Source: Prosopocoilus inquinatus (Eukaryota; Arthropoda; Insecta; Coleoptera; Lucanidae). Taken from it: a stretch of 64,000 nucleotides of DNA. Shown here in pieces: positions 23,454 to 33,654 of this stretch (positions are counted from its first letter, which is position 1; each line of letters begins with the position of its first letter). The stretch spans positions 20,656,501-20,720,500 of the forward strand of contig CM069878.1 of NCBI GenBank assembly GCA_036172665.1, written 5' to 3'. A program made the position numbers and the translations under genes. A model generated the notes under the pieces. It made no database searches. It saw only the letters and a list, made by a program, of their open reading frames with translations, and had not been told where the DNA came from.

Positions 23454-24085
23454 GTATTGAGATTGTTTCTTTTTCCTTTTTGCTCACGGCGGAAAAATTA
23501 ATCTCACTCAAGTACTCTGTGGCTTAGAGTTATGTCGTTGACGAACGATTGAGTTGTTTCATTCGTGAACGAACGATTCTTTTGGAACAATTTGATTCAG
23601 ATGAACGAAATTAACGAATCCTTATGCTCCACCATTGCATCCAGTTTTATTCGTGCATTTTCACCTCTAGTTTTCATGTCTTTTAATAAATAACATATAG
23701 TATATAAATCATCCTGTATATTTTTACATTTTTGAAGAAATAACTAAATTACGATTTAATTAAGATTTTTAAACAATTTTAATTTTCTGTTAAATCTCAG
23801 TCATACTTTTTGGCACTTAAATATATCTGAGCGTGAAAGAAGTATTTGTTGGAAATACTTTAGTGTTTCTGATATAAATAAAAGAAAACGTTATCACTGT
23901 TTGAACGAAGTGAGTACGGGGGGAATCGATATAACATGTACGGCGAACGACCCGCTCTGTTCTTTCGTTCATCTCGTTCATATCGTTCATCTCGTTCGTT
24001 TAGTTCATATCGTTCACCGACTCAAAGATTCGTTCGTTTGTTTCTCTTTAAGAAGGAATCTTTTGAATTGTTCGTACTAATAATA

Positions 24086-25359
24086 AGGGGTGTCCCAGAG
24101 AAAATCCGACCACTATAAAAAATTTCGAGAAAATTCAGTTATTTTTATTTAAATCTTTATTTTAGGAAAGAGTGAACATTTTTCTATAAACTAAACAATA
24201 AATAAAATCGAAAAACTCATTTCCTGTAAAAATTAATAACTTTAGATTTTAAGTGTAACATCACTGCTTTTACTTCACTTTGTCCTATACCACTGGAAAC
24301 CGTTTTGTATTTTTTCTCGAAATTTTTTGTCGGTCGTTTCAGTTTTCTTCGTCTTCTTTAGTTTTCTTTTCACTTGGGCGTTCAAATCAGGGCAATTCGG
24401 TGGATTTGCATTTTTCGGTACAATATTAACATTGTTCTGTTTATAAAAATCTAAAGCCGTTTTGCTGTTGTGGCAGGAAGCTAAATCAGGCCAAAACAAT
24501 ACTAGTATATAATGCTTTTCAATTAATGGAAGTAATCTTTTTCTTAAACATTCTTCGATATAAATGTTGCTGTTTATGTTACCATTAGTGACGAAACTGT
24601 CACTCTTTAATCCGTATGAATATATTGCTTGCCAAATTAAATATTTGGTTGGAAATTTGGTCACACAGCGGGTCTTAGATTGTGCAGAGACCTTTCTCTT
24701 CGATATTCAGCAACGTAAAATTCTTGACCAGGTAATTGCCTAAAATCTCCCTTACAATAAGTTTCGTCATCCATGACGCAGCACCCAAATTTCGATAAAT
24801 GTTGTTCGTAAAGTTTTCGAGCTAGCGATTTGCAGATAATTTCCTTTTCTTCAGATCGATCTGGTGCATTTTGAACTTTAAAGCTGTAAATTTAACCTTT
24901 TCTTCATTCTTTGAACTGTAGGTTTCGATACATTTGGTTTATCAACCACACCTCTCATTGATATGCTGGGATTCGTTTGAAACAATCTTTTAACTTTTAT
25001 CTCTGCTTTTTTATCACATGACCCTTATTTTCTTCCCGACCCAGTTTTTCTCTGTACACTAGACCTCTTCTTAAATTCACTAATAACATTTTGAATTATA
25101 GTTTTCGGAATATTAAGAACTTTTGATAATTGTCTTTGTGACATATTCGGATTTTCAGTAAATTTGGAAATTATTAATTTTCGCCTTTCTTCTTGATTTG
25201 TTTGTATTTTCTTATTATCGTAAATGATAGATACTAATATATAGATACAACTTGATCTATCTGTCAGCACACCGGGTATTCAAAAATAAGTAAAATTCGA
25301 CACTTGCATTTTGTTTCATAGCCGTCTATCAGTGGTCGGATTTTTTCCGGTACACGCCT
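24086..25359 (-). mobile_element. Tc1/mariner-superfamily element with TA TSD
   Basis: 28-bp inverted ends (AGGGGTGTCCC...AAAATCCGACCACT against the complement at the right) are flanked by TA at 24084-24085 and 25360-25361. The transposase relic runs on the minus strand inside. Length (1274 bp) and layout are normal for Tc1-like elements. Confidence 0.9.
24275..25270 (-). pseudogene. Tc1/mariner transposase, frameshifted
   Basis: The N-terminal part (25025-25270) has a helix-turn-helix-like region (EERRKLIISKF, then MSQRQLSKVLNIPKTIIQNV). A second DNA-binding segment (NPSISMRGVVDK) follows in another phase. The DDE domain has its first aspartate in CCVMDDETYCK (near 24770), then LPGQEFYVAEYR. 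The C-terminal frame (24275-24664) includes WQAIYSYGLKS, the second aspartate in FWPDLASCH, and NPPNCPDLNAQ. The position usually occupied by the third catalytic acid (RPIE in relatives) is not conserved. With at least two frameshifts it is inactive. Confidence 0.9.
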
Positions 25360-25393
25360 TATGAATGATTCGTTCGTGAACGACACAACTCTA

Positions 25394-25597
25394 TGTAGAT
25401 CGATGGTTGGTTTACTGACCTGATTCTGTTACAGCTACTAATTTGTACTAATTCCTGGGCTCATAACCTGATGAGACTTTTCTGACTGTAGTAATAAAAT
25501 ACACAAGATATTAAACTGTTATATTAAACGTGAAAGTACAATAGTAATTATACACCAATGGTGCGAAGATATAAAATTTTCGGACCAGTGGTTTATA
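25394..25597. other. Short noncoding spacer
   Basis: Nothing recognised between the hAT-like element and the start of the 10.6-kb nest. Confidence 0.4.
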
Positions 25598-26185
25598 CAG
25601 TGACCGGCAGAAAGTTGGCTACATATTGGAAAATTCTTTATTATTGACAGTGGCTGCTCGTAACTAATGGTCCAGGGTAGGCGACACAATGAAGAAGAAA
25701 TAGTTAGGCGTACATTTAAGCCTTAAATATTTAAGTGATTTTGATAATGGGAACATATGTCCAAACGATTTTTTTCTTAAAATTCCATAAACTCTCATAT
25801 AGCAAAGCTTGTCGGAGCTATAATAAACAACCCTGTATATTTAATTTAAGAGATTAATGTAGTATTAGTTAACGCGTCTTTATAATTAAGAAATTATTCT
25901 TCTCAATACGTTTTAAATTTAAACAGTTATTTATATGCTTTTTAGACATTCATGTAGCAACAGTTGGCAATTTTTTTTAAATCAACTTTAACCTGACATA
26001 CCCAAACGTTTTGTACATTTTTAAAATTGTTGTCATACCAAGTTAAACAAACAATGAAGTAACTGCCCTTTTGTTTTATCGTTAATTAAAATGTGCAATT
26101 TTGGCAGTGGTCTGCCCAAAGATATTTCTACTCGATCGTGTTCACTTCGTCGTGAGAATGGCATTTCTAATAAAGTACTTACACA

Positions 26186-27356
26186 CAGGGAAGGGCAAAT
26201 GTATGGAACCGGCTTAATATTTGGAAAACTGTTTGACGTTTGAAATTTAGTGGGTGATTTAAAATCAATAAGACCGACCTAAATTAGCAATTTGTTTCAA
26301 TTGTTTATCTGCTCTTGTTTCTAAAATCAACGCCTCTGATTTTTTTTAAATGACAATCTGCTGATTTTTTTCACTTATTTAATAGTACGTTTAAATCTCT
26401 AAATGACCACATAAAAATATTTATATATTACCTAAGAAAATTTTGGAGAAAGTATCCTTTTAATGAGAAAGTTAGGAAAAATGGTTTACGTTGATATTCA
26501 GTGTTTGTTTTCCTGTTTTTAAAGGAATTTTTATTAAAGTTTACTTTGGCTCTATCTTAAAAACAGTCCATTATCTTGTGGCCTTCTAGTTTTTTGTTGA
26601 AACTAGTATTTTTGTCGAATAGCAACCAATAAACCATTTTTCCTAATTTTTTCATTCAAACGTTATTTTCTCGAAAATTTTCTTATGTAATTGATAAATA
26701 TTTTTATGTGGTCGTTTCGAGAATTAAACGAACTCTTAAATAAAGGGAAAAAATCAGCAGTTAGTCATTTAAAAAAAATCAAGCTGGCGTTAAGTCCCAA
26801 AAACAAAAGCAGATAAACAAATGAAACAAATTGGTAATGAATGTCTTATTGACAATAATTCATACATCAAATTTGAAACAAATACATCAAACAGCTTTCG
26901 AAATATTAATTGCCTTCCTCGTATTTGTTTTCATGTTTTTAAGCAACATTTATTAAGTTTCCTTTATTTCTGTTTTAAAAACAAACCATAACCTTGTGGC
27001 CTTCTAATTCTTTTCGTTTAAACTGGTATTTTTGTCGAATATCATCCTAAAGCCATTTTTCAGAACTTTTTCATTCAAACGCTATTTTCTCCAAAATTCT
27101 CTGATGTAATGGATAAAAAAAAATTATGTGATTGTACAGAGTATTAAACAACCTACTAAATAAAACAAAAACTTGAACGGGATGTCATTTAAAAAAAAAA
27201 CAAGTTGGCGTTGTATCTCAAAAACAGGAACAGATAAACAATTGAGACAAATTAATAATGTAGGTTTTATTGACTAAATCACACACCAAATTTCAAGTAG
27301 ATACGTCAAACGGTTTTTGAAATATTCACCCGGTTCCATACTTTTGTCCTTCCCTG
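26186..27356. mobile_element. Long-TIR element, CAGGGAAGG family, copy 1
   Basis: The left end CAGGGAAGGGCAAATGTATG and the right end form inverted arms that stay alignable for more than 150 bp, including TGTTTGACGT and TTGTTTATCTGCTC-type blocks. The right flank is TA; the left flank has CA. Internally there are further direct and inverted copies of TTTTTATGTGGTCGT-like blocks. Non-coding. Relatives at 33939-35042. Confidence 0.75.
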
Positions 27357-27405
27357 TATAAAACATCCATAGCGATAATATGATAACAATAATAATACCT
27401 ACAAC

Positions 27406-27755
27406 AGATGAAACAGCGACATCCTACGATCGCTTTTTGACCTGACATTTCAGTAGGAAAGACAAATTGACGCGGATTTGCTACCTCATAAGTCCCCCAC
27501 GCAAGGCGGCCATGCTTGCTGTCAAAGCATAATGAAAGTTTTAAAAACTTTGTGCAAATCGTTTTTGATTGCAGTGAAAACCTCGAGCAGCCTCTGTACA
27601 GCTGTTTCAGCCCTGTTTGGGGCTTCGTCAGCAGAGACGTGCTACCTAATAAGTCGGGACTTATTCGGTAGCACGGCCCTATTTGTCCCCAAACAGGGCC
27701 GAAACAGCTTCTTGAGGTTTTCACTGCAATCAAAAACGATTTGCAACAAAATTTT
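27406..27755. mobile_element. Retrozyme copy 2 with 13-bp TSD
   Basis: A 350-bp insertion made of a minus-oriented piece (27406 to about 27642) and a plus-oriented piece (to 27755) of the 312-bp unit. It is flanked by the identical 13-bp direct repeat TAATACCTACAAC (27393-27405, 27756-27768). The left outward end falls on exactly the same unit position as the right end of the 10.8-kb array, and the right outward end lies within a few bases of that array's left end. Confidence 0.88.
27590..27638 (-). ncRNA. Type I hammerhead ribozyme, retrozyme copy 2
   Basis: GUCUCUG/CAGAGGC stem I, core CUGACGA (C at variable position 7), AGCCC/GGGCU stem II, GAAAC, AGCU, then GUA in place of GUC. A at position 17 is allowed in hammerheads. 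All required core residues are intact. Confidence 0.8.
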
Positions 27756-27768
27756 TAATACCTACAAC

Positions 27769-28130
27769 GTTCAAATTTATTATGGAATGACTACGGAATG
27801 ACCAAGCTGTTATACGTATCTATAAATACGAAATTTAAAATAACATCCAGTCTCAGAAGTTTCTTGAACAAATAGTTCCGACTAACCCGAGGCGACATGA
27901 TTAGTCGCCTATTATCGTGCTTATTAATTTTGCAGTCTAGCGTCGGGATAGAAAAAGATAAATATACTAGACGTGTTGTACTTTCATGAAGAATCAAGGC
28001 GAGAAATTACCTCGCCTATGGCCACGTCGTACGCTATCAACGTGCAACGTAGGATCCGTTCAGAAATACAGCTTAGGATCCGTTCAAAAATGTAACGCTA
28101 TTATCTGTTTAGCAAAAATATCAACATAAA
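27769..28130. other. Noncoding stretch, interior of the outer element
   Basis: No coding motif. A GGATCCGTTCA block occurs twice (about 28053 and 28077). Confidence 0.4.
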
Positions 28131-28200
28131 ATAACCAAGATTTCTCAGAAAAATTTATTCTATATGAAAGCTCCTGCATCTTTCAAAACGTAAGATCCGT

Positions 28201-29776
28201 GTGTCAAACTTTGAATATCTCCTGTCATATACCGAGGAAATAAAAATATTTGAAATCGACAAGAACTTCATTAGAAATGCTTGCAAAATACAACTTCAGA
28301 GCAATTTAAATAATTCAATAAAAACTGTACATCATAATGAATATTATAAAATCATTGAAGGGTTAAGAAAGAAAAACTGTTTCTACTTAAAAGCTGATAA
28401 AGGTAATAAGATTGTGATTTTAGATAAACCTGATTGTTATGAAAGGGTAAACAACTTATTAAATAATGGTCCCTATAAGAAACTCCCCCGAAACCCGTTG
28501 CCAAAGTTAATTAAAGCTGTCAAATACACGATTAAAGAATGTCCCAATCTTATTACTAAACAAGATAAATTGAAGATTGATGTATCTAACCCCACTGTAC
28601 CCAAATTGTATGTCCTTCCCAAAATATACAAGGCAGGTAAATCGGTGAGACCAATCGTGTCCGGTATAAACTTACCCATTTACTCTCTTTCCAAATGGTT
28701 GAACATCGAGCTCAGTGCGCTTCTCAATCGTCAAGATAAATTTTCGGTAAAAAACTCAATGAAGTTTATAAATAAGATTAAAAATATTCCTTTACAAGAA
28801 GGGTAAATTATGGTCTCCTTTGATGTTCAAGGGAAAATTATGGTCTCCTTTGATGTTCAATCCTTATTTCTTAGTGTGCCCATACCTGAAGCACTAACTT
28901 ATTTGCGGGAACTACGGACAGTTAATAATGTAGATAAAGATATATTGGAGGAATACGCCATGCTCACATCTCTTTGCATGTCTCAGAATTGTATTCAAAT
29001 AGATGGTGAGTATGTTGAATAAGTTCAAGGGACCGCAATGGGAAACTGTTTGTCACCGTTTTTGACCAATTTATTTATGAATAACTTCGAAAATGATGTA
29101 AGAGCTAATGATCAGTATTTTCCAAGAATTTGGTTACGTTATGTGGATGAAATTTTTGCTATTTTTGATACTAAGAAGGTGATTTGGAGGTTTTTATAGG
29201 AAAACTAAATTCAAAATTTGATAGTATTAAATTTACATACGAAAAGGAAGAAAACAGCTCGGTTTCCTTTTTACACACTCATATAATTAGAAACAGCAAA
29301 AATGAATTAGAAATCGACATTTATCGTAAAGTTACAAATACAAGCCGGTTTATAATTACTGAATCGCAACATTCGGTACAACACATATTCGCGGCTCTAT
29401 TTTTTTTTAGTAAATAGATTACTCTATTTTCCACTTACTAAACCCCGATATGATAAAGAACTTAAATATATTAAAAATGTTGCGGTTCATAATGGTTATG
29501 CCCCCCAAATAGTAGATAATGTAATTAGGAAGATTAGCTATAGGAAGCAAGTCCAAAATTCTAGCACTTTAACGGAAACTTCATCCCTAGAAAAATTTGT
29601 TAAAATGCCTTTCGATCCGTTTTGCACCAAAGGTTTAAAACATATTTTAAAAACCCAAAACTTACGATTAGGTTTTTCAACTAACATTACCATAAAGCAT
29701 TTATTGGGAAACCCGGAAGATAAAGTTGATATTGAACAGAAATCTGAAATTTATGAAATTAAGTGTAACGGATGGA
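28201..29776 (+). pseudogene. PLE1 reverse transcriptase relic
   Basis: The first 201-codon frame (28201-28806) holds Penelope RT N-terminal motifs: KKNCFYLKADKGNKIVILDK and KLYVLPKIYK...VRPIVSG. The next frames carry VSFDVQSLF, then GTAMGNCLSPFLTNLFMNNF after a stop at 29020-29022, WLRYVDEIFAIF (catalytic YxDD changed to YVDE), and a thumb-like VSFLHTHII..DIYRKVTNTSRFI. The last piece (29605-29776) ends in IYEIKCN, the start of the GIY-YIG nuclease, where PLE2 is inserted. A 30-bp duplication at 28806-28860 repeats the VSFDVQ motif. Stops and frameshifts make it inactive. A close relative (PLE3) is at 40.9-42.7 kb. Confidence 0.9.
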
Positions 29777-29911
29777 CGAAATCCTCCATGAATAAGTTGG
29801 CGATTACAGGAGATAATGCTGATCCCATGGGTGATCCTTCTACTTGTTTATAACGTTGGTTCTTGAAGATGAAGTAGGTGTTCTTCAAGCAGTGCTTCAC
29901 CAGGTCCAGGT

Positions 29912-31177
29912 TATAAACAAGTAGAAGGATCACCCATGGGATCAGCATTATCTCCTGTAATCGCCAACTTATTCATGGAGGATTTCGAAGTACGGGCCAT
30001 CAATACCGCAAGTCACAAACCACACCTGTGGCTCAGATATATGGACGACACCTTCATAATATGGAAGCATGGAGAAGAACAACTACTAAGATTTCTGCAA
30101 CACCTGAATGAAATCCATCCGAAGATCAAGTTCACGATGGAAATCGAAGAAAACAACGAACTTCCATTCCTCGATGTACTTATAAAGAAAAAACCAGATG
30201 GAAGCCTTGGACATTCCGTATACCGAAAACCAACCCACACGGAACGGTACCTGAACGCACAATCACATCACCATCCAGCACAATTGCAATCAGTGGTAAG
30301 GACCCTCGTCACCCGGTCCCAAAGATTGGCTGACTCAGAAAACAAGGTAGAAGAAATTAAGAAAATCCGCTCATCTTTAATAAAAAATGGATATCAGGAC
30401 AAACAAATCAGGAAAGCCGAACACCAACGCAAACCCAAGACACAGGAAGAGGAAAAAGATATAGTAGGAACAGCATGCCTACCATTTGTTAAAGGGACAA
30501 CAGAGAAGATCAGCAGAATACTGAAGAAACACAATATCCGGACATCATTCAACACCGACAAGAAAATTGGAAACATCCTGCCAACAGTCAAAACTAAAAT
30601 ACAACTGGAAAGCCAAGGCGTGTACGGAATTCCCTGTCAAGATTGCGACAAGGTCTACATAGGCCAAACAAATAGAAAAATAAGCGTCAGGAGAGAAGAA
30701 CATCGAAAGGCCGTCGAGAAGGACGAGAAAACATCATCATTGGCACAACACGTAAAAGCGACTTCACACAAAATAGATTTCGACAACACCAGAACAATTG
30801 CCAGCGTAGAACACAAGACCAAACGCATCATCCGAGAAGCGATAGAAATCGAGAAACATCAGATGAACTTAAACACCAGAGATGATGCCTTACGACTACC
30901 ACCCACCTGGAGGCCAGTGATCCGAAAATCCACCGACCGTCGAGGACCAGTAACCCGAAGCCAGAAACCAGCGAACCCCGGACCATCAGGATTAGGAGAA
31001 AGCAGTCAACAGGCACGACCCAATCAACCAACAACAAGAAGTCAAGCGGAAAAACCACCAAGCGTAACGACGCGTGACCGCAACACGGTACTTAAACCAT
31101 CACCAGCGCGACCAGAAGCCACTGTGACTCGAGTAACGACGAGGAGCAGAAGCAGGCAAGCAGCAGCGAAGACCTGA
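29912..31177 (+). CDS. PLE2 RT (partial) plus GIY-YIG endonuclease
   Basis: This is the C-terminal part of a Penelope-type polyprotein, open from the inversion junction to a TGA at 31175-31177. The first Met is 29936 (413 codons), but the frame is open upstream through KQVEGSP, so the true start is missing. Counting from that Met, the RT block MGSALSPVIANLF opens the frame, YMDD (both catalytic aspartates intact) is at 35-38, and ELPFLDVLI and SVYRKPTHT lie around 75-102. A linker with CQDC and the nuclease follow: GVYGIPC (228), YIGQT (241), Arg 252, and the catalytic Glu of REAIEIEKHQ near 301. Residues 330-413 form a basic TRSQ-rich tail. RT fingers are absent, so it is not autonomous. Confidence 0.9.
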   Translation, partial: YKQVEGSPMGSALSPVIANLFMEDFEVRAINTASHKPHLWLRYMDDTFIIWKHGEEQLLRFLQHLNEIHPKIKFTMEIEENNELPFLDVLIKKKPDGSLGHSVYRKPTHTERYLNAQSHHHPAQLQSVVRTLVTRSQRLADSENKVEEIKKIRSSLIKNGYQDKQIRKAEHQRKPKTQEEEKDIVGTACLPFVKGTTEKISRILKKHNIRTSFNTDKKIGNILPTVKTKIQLESQGVYGIPCQDCDKVYIGQTNRKISVRREEHRKAVEKDEKTSSLAQHVKATSHKIDFDNTRTIASVEHKTKRIIREAIEIEKHQMNLNTRDDALRLPPTWRPVIRKSTDRRGPVTRSQKPANPGPSGLGESSQQARPNQPTTRSQAEKPPSVTTRDRNTVLKPSPARPEATVTRVTTRSRSRQAAAKT

Positions 31178-31210
31178 AGATGGCAAGTGAGACCTTGCCG
31201 AAACGTTGTC
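31174..31210 (+). ncRNA. Hammerhead-like motif at the PLE2 stop codon
   Basis: CUGAAGA (31174-31180) overlaps the PLE2 stop codon. It is followed by stem II GGCAAG/CUUGCC (31182-31187, 31194-31199), GAAAC and GUC with a minimal stem III (cleavage after 31210). One unpaired U lies between the core and stem II, and stem I does not pair, so activity is doubtful. Confidence 0.5.
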
Positions 31211-31320
31211 AGAAGACAAATAGTTCTTTAGAGAACTCAACGCGGAGGACTACCCGGAAGAATACTACAGCATTCAACACCCGCGGAAGCCTACGGATTA
31301 ACATATATATATATAATATA

Positions 31321-31884
31321 CATCCCAGTATCACTGAAAGCTCCTTTCATAACTGTTCTATGTAGCGTCCAACATGGTGGGCCTGGTGTATATTACTACT
31401 GCACTATCATCTGTAACTCCTTCATTGGTCCTATACATAGGGCGTCCGCTGATATACACCTCCCTCCGATTAAACGATTAAACATCAATAAGGCGACCTT
31501 TTTGTGTATACGCTTCCATATGATAAGCAATGCAAGCTCCAGCAGTGTTGTCAATTTTACTACTAAGTTCTTAAATGATAGGGGGGTACTTCAAGGTATC
31601 TCGTCGAGATTCCGTCATGAAATTCTTTCAAAATTTCTAAAAGTTTTCTTGAAACTTAAAACTCATTTCTCCGTTTCATGATGTTTAAACATGAAACTGA
31701 CTTTTCGTTTCGTGAAATTTAAACACGAAACTGACTTTTTTATATCCAAAAGTACTGCGTTACTCCAGAGTTCTTAGAAAATAACGTTCGTAATCAATAG
31801 AAAGGCAACTAATATTTTCAGTTTCTCAGTGGATCGCTAATGAGAAACACATGTTCGTCAGGACACAAATATTACGGTAATTAG
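31321..31884. other. Noncoding stretch inside the nest
   Basis: No coding motif. It may include PLE1-type terminal sequence (a GAAAGCTCC string near 31333) and two GTTTCATGA-type repeats near 31670-31730. Confidence 0.4.
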
Positions 31885-32349
31885 CTACTTTAACTTGAAG
31901 GCCGTCGTCCACTGTTGAATTCCTGGCTTCCGCTTGGAATCGCGTTTCTTGCCGGATTTCGTTTTCCATTGCAGAAGAACTTCCTCAAGGCTGCTGCTGC
32001 TACTGCTGCTGGTAGTCTTGCTGCTGCTTCTTGTAAGTCGTTGAGACTGAGTTGGTACGTCTGCAGTCGTAGTATTTATAGTGGTCGATGGCGGCAGCGG
32101 GGTGAAACGGTGGGCAGGGATTGGTCTGTTGATGCGTGACGAACCGTTAATGAGATGTTTCCATGTATTGTAAAGGTAGAATCCATTATCACGGTTCAGG
32201 TTATTGGAGTGTTTGAAAATTTCTATAGATTCATGGATTTTCCGGTTAAACAAATGAGACGAGCGGGCTAGGAGTTTTGTGTCGGAAAATTGGATCTGGT
32301 GGCCGGTTTCTAGTTTGTGTTCAATTGAACCCGTTGCGCCCATCGACAA
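31885..32349 (-). pseudogene. PLE4 GIY-YIG C-terminal fragment
   Basis: The minus frame of 154 codons reads as the end of a Penelope nuclease: EHKLETGHQIQF, DTKLLARSS, then the catalytic-Glu region KIHESIEIFKHSNNLNRDNG and WKHLI. It is followed by a serine-rich, basic tail. The upstream half of the nuclease and all of RT are absent. The 3' part of the same sequence is duplicated head-to-head at 32342-32527. Confidence 0.82.
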
Positions 32350-32527
32350 CTATAAATACGACGACAGCGGACATACCAACTCAATATCAACGACTTACAA
32401 GAAACAGCAGCAAGACCAGTTGCAGCAGCAGCCCTGAGGAAGTTCTTCTGCTATGGAGAACGAAACGTCGGCAGTAGAAGAAATCCGAGAAGCGGTTCCA
32501 ACCGGAAGCCAGGAATTCAACGGTAAG
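32342..32527 (+). repeat. Inverted partner of the PLE4 fragment
   Basis: This segment is an inverted copy of about 31905-32100 (blocks ACTATAAATACGACGAC, CAACGACTTACAAGAA, GAGGAAGTTCTTCTGC, GGAAGCCAGGAATTCAAC). The two halves meet head-to-head at about 32341, with PLE-sense 3' ends facing outward. A CUGAGGA...GAAAC hammerhead-like trace lies at about 32434-32468. Confidence 0.75.
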
Positions 32528-32644
32528 TAGCTAGTTATAGATTAAGCTCGGGATTTCAAGTTTTCTAATGACAGTCGCTTTCTGGAAATAAATGATCACC
32601 CTAAAGACAACTGTATTATTAGAGACAACTTCAATTATAAGATT

Positions 32645-32785
32645 ACAAAATTTTGTTGCAAATCATTTTTTATTACAGAGGATCTCTCGAACATCCTCTA
32701 TAGCTGTTTCAGTCCTATTTGGGTCCTCGCTAGCGGAAGCAATGTCAGGTTAGAAAACTATCACAGGATGTCGCTAATATTAAGT
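32645..32785. mobile_element. Retrozyme copy 3, decayed
   Basis: The left part (32645-32738) is a minus-oriented piece with TTGCAAATC, a degraded ribozyme (core CUAGCGA, GAAAC kept) and an AGCT loop. The right part (32739-32785) is plus-oriented, GCAATGTCAGGT through GGATGTCGCT. The outward ends correspond to the same two unit positions as in copies 1 and 2. The ribozyme is inactive by sequence. Confidence 0.7.
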
Positions 32786-33274
32786 TGATAATATTCCCAG
32801 AAAAACTATCTTTTTTATTCACATTATTTACCCGATATTTTGCCTTAATGTAAAGCGAATAATCTGAATGAATCTGTTTAGTTATTTCTTTTTATTCTGA
32901 ATGGCTTTCTTATAGAAATACTGAAAAATAGTGAGAGCATTTTACTCCACTAGAATGAAAAATGTATTTGTCACAATACTTATGTACAAGTGTTTATTTT
33001 GCAAAATTGCCAAAAGAAAGTCATTCATTATAAAATTATATAACTAAATAAAAATTCAAGTAGACAAAAAATCACTTTTTATTGTGAAAATTGTTTTATT
33101 CGCGTTATATTACCGTAAGATAAATTCATCTAAACAATGTGAACAAAGAAGATAATTTCGTTTACTGCTTCTTTAAGCGGAGTTACTCTAGCAATATTTT
33201 CCAGCAATAAATTGTAGGGATTGGTGTATGTGTGTTTATAGTGAACTTTACCGTTAACCACTTAGGGTACCAAC

Positions 33275-33495
33275 AAGCCGAAGAGCCCTCGCTGTTCACC
33301 CTTGATATTTAGGTCGTGCTCGATACCGCAATATCATCTCGATGTAAAACAAATGAATAGTTTTAAATGGAATCGTGCACGTCGAAGATATGGACTGCTA
33401 TTCGTCTTCGAAATGCAAAGTTCCATTTGTTTTATATCGAGGTATCAAGCGCGACCTAAATATCGAGGATGAACAATGCGGCTTCTTCGGCATAT
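33275..33495. repeat. Inverted repeat of ~85-bp arms
   Basis: Arms at 33275-33360 and 33410-33495 pair through GCCGAAGA, TTGTTCA/TGTTCAC, GATATTTAGGTCG and GATATAAAACAAATG-type blocks. Probably a small MITE; flanks are not resolved. Confidence 0.6.
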
Positions 33496-33654
33496 TTGCA
33501 CCTTTACACATTATAAATATTGTGTAAAGGGACCACATAAAAAGGCAAAACGGACTACGTAACTTTTTTATTAGAGACTCTGCCACTTCAATACTTTGCA
33601 GGTAACTTTTAGGAAGCAACTGAAAAGACATTCCGAGCAAAAAATTGTTTTAAA

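Larger units (their letters stand above)
23525..25393. mobile_element. hAT-like non-autonomous element (host of Tc1 insertion)
   Basis: Terminal inverted repeats TAGAGTTATGTCGTTGACGAACGA (left) and the near-complement ending AACTCTA (right) enclose arrays of CGTTCGTT/CGTTCAT boxes. Without the inserted Tc1-like element the unit would be about 0.6 kb. CGTTCG-box subterminal arrays and AGAGTTGTG ends suggest hAT, but the 8-bp duplication is not clear. Confidence 0.6.
29777..31320 (+). mobile_element. Penelope-like element 2 (PLE2), 5'-truncated and inverted
   Basis: PLE2 is inserted in the nuclease region of PLE1. Its first ~130 bp (29777-29909) are in inverted orientation and overlap in sequence with the sense part: 29777-29852 is the reverse complement of 29910-29985, nearly perfect. 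The sense part continues to a (TA)n run at about 31302-31320. Such a head-to-head start is expected from twin priming. PLE2 is clearly less AT-rich than PLE1, so it is another lineage and likely younger. Confidence 0.82.

Noticed and set aside
29751..29948. Minus-strand RT-like frame
   Set aside because: Real RT similarity, but it is the inverted 5' piece of PLE2, not a separate gene.
30013..31061. Minus-strand frames opposite the PLE2 coding region
   Set aside because: Shadows of the plus-strand RT/GIY-YIG frame.
32434..32475. Functional hammerhead in PLE4 (CUGAGGA...GAAAC)
   Set aside because: Core-like pieces and a GUUCU/AGAAC stem exist, but stem III and the cleavage triplet cannot be placed convincingly.
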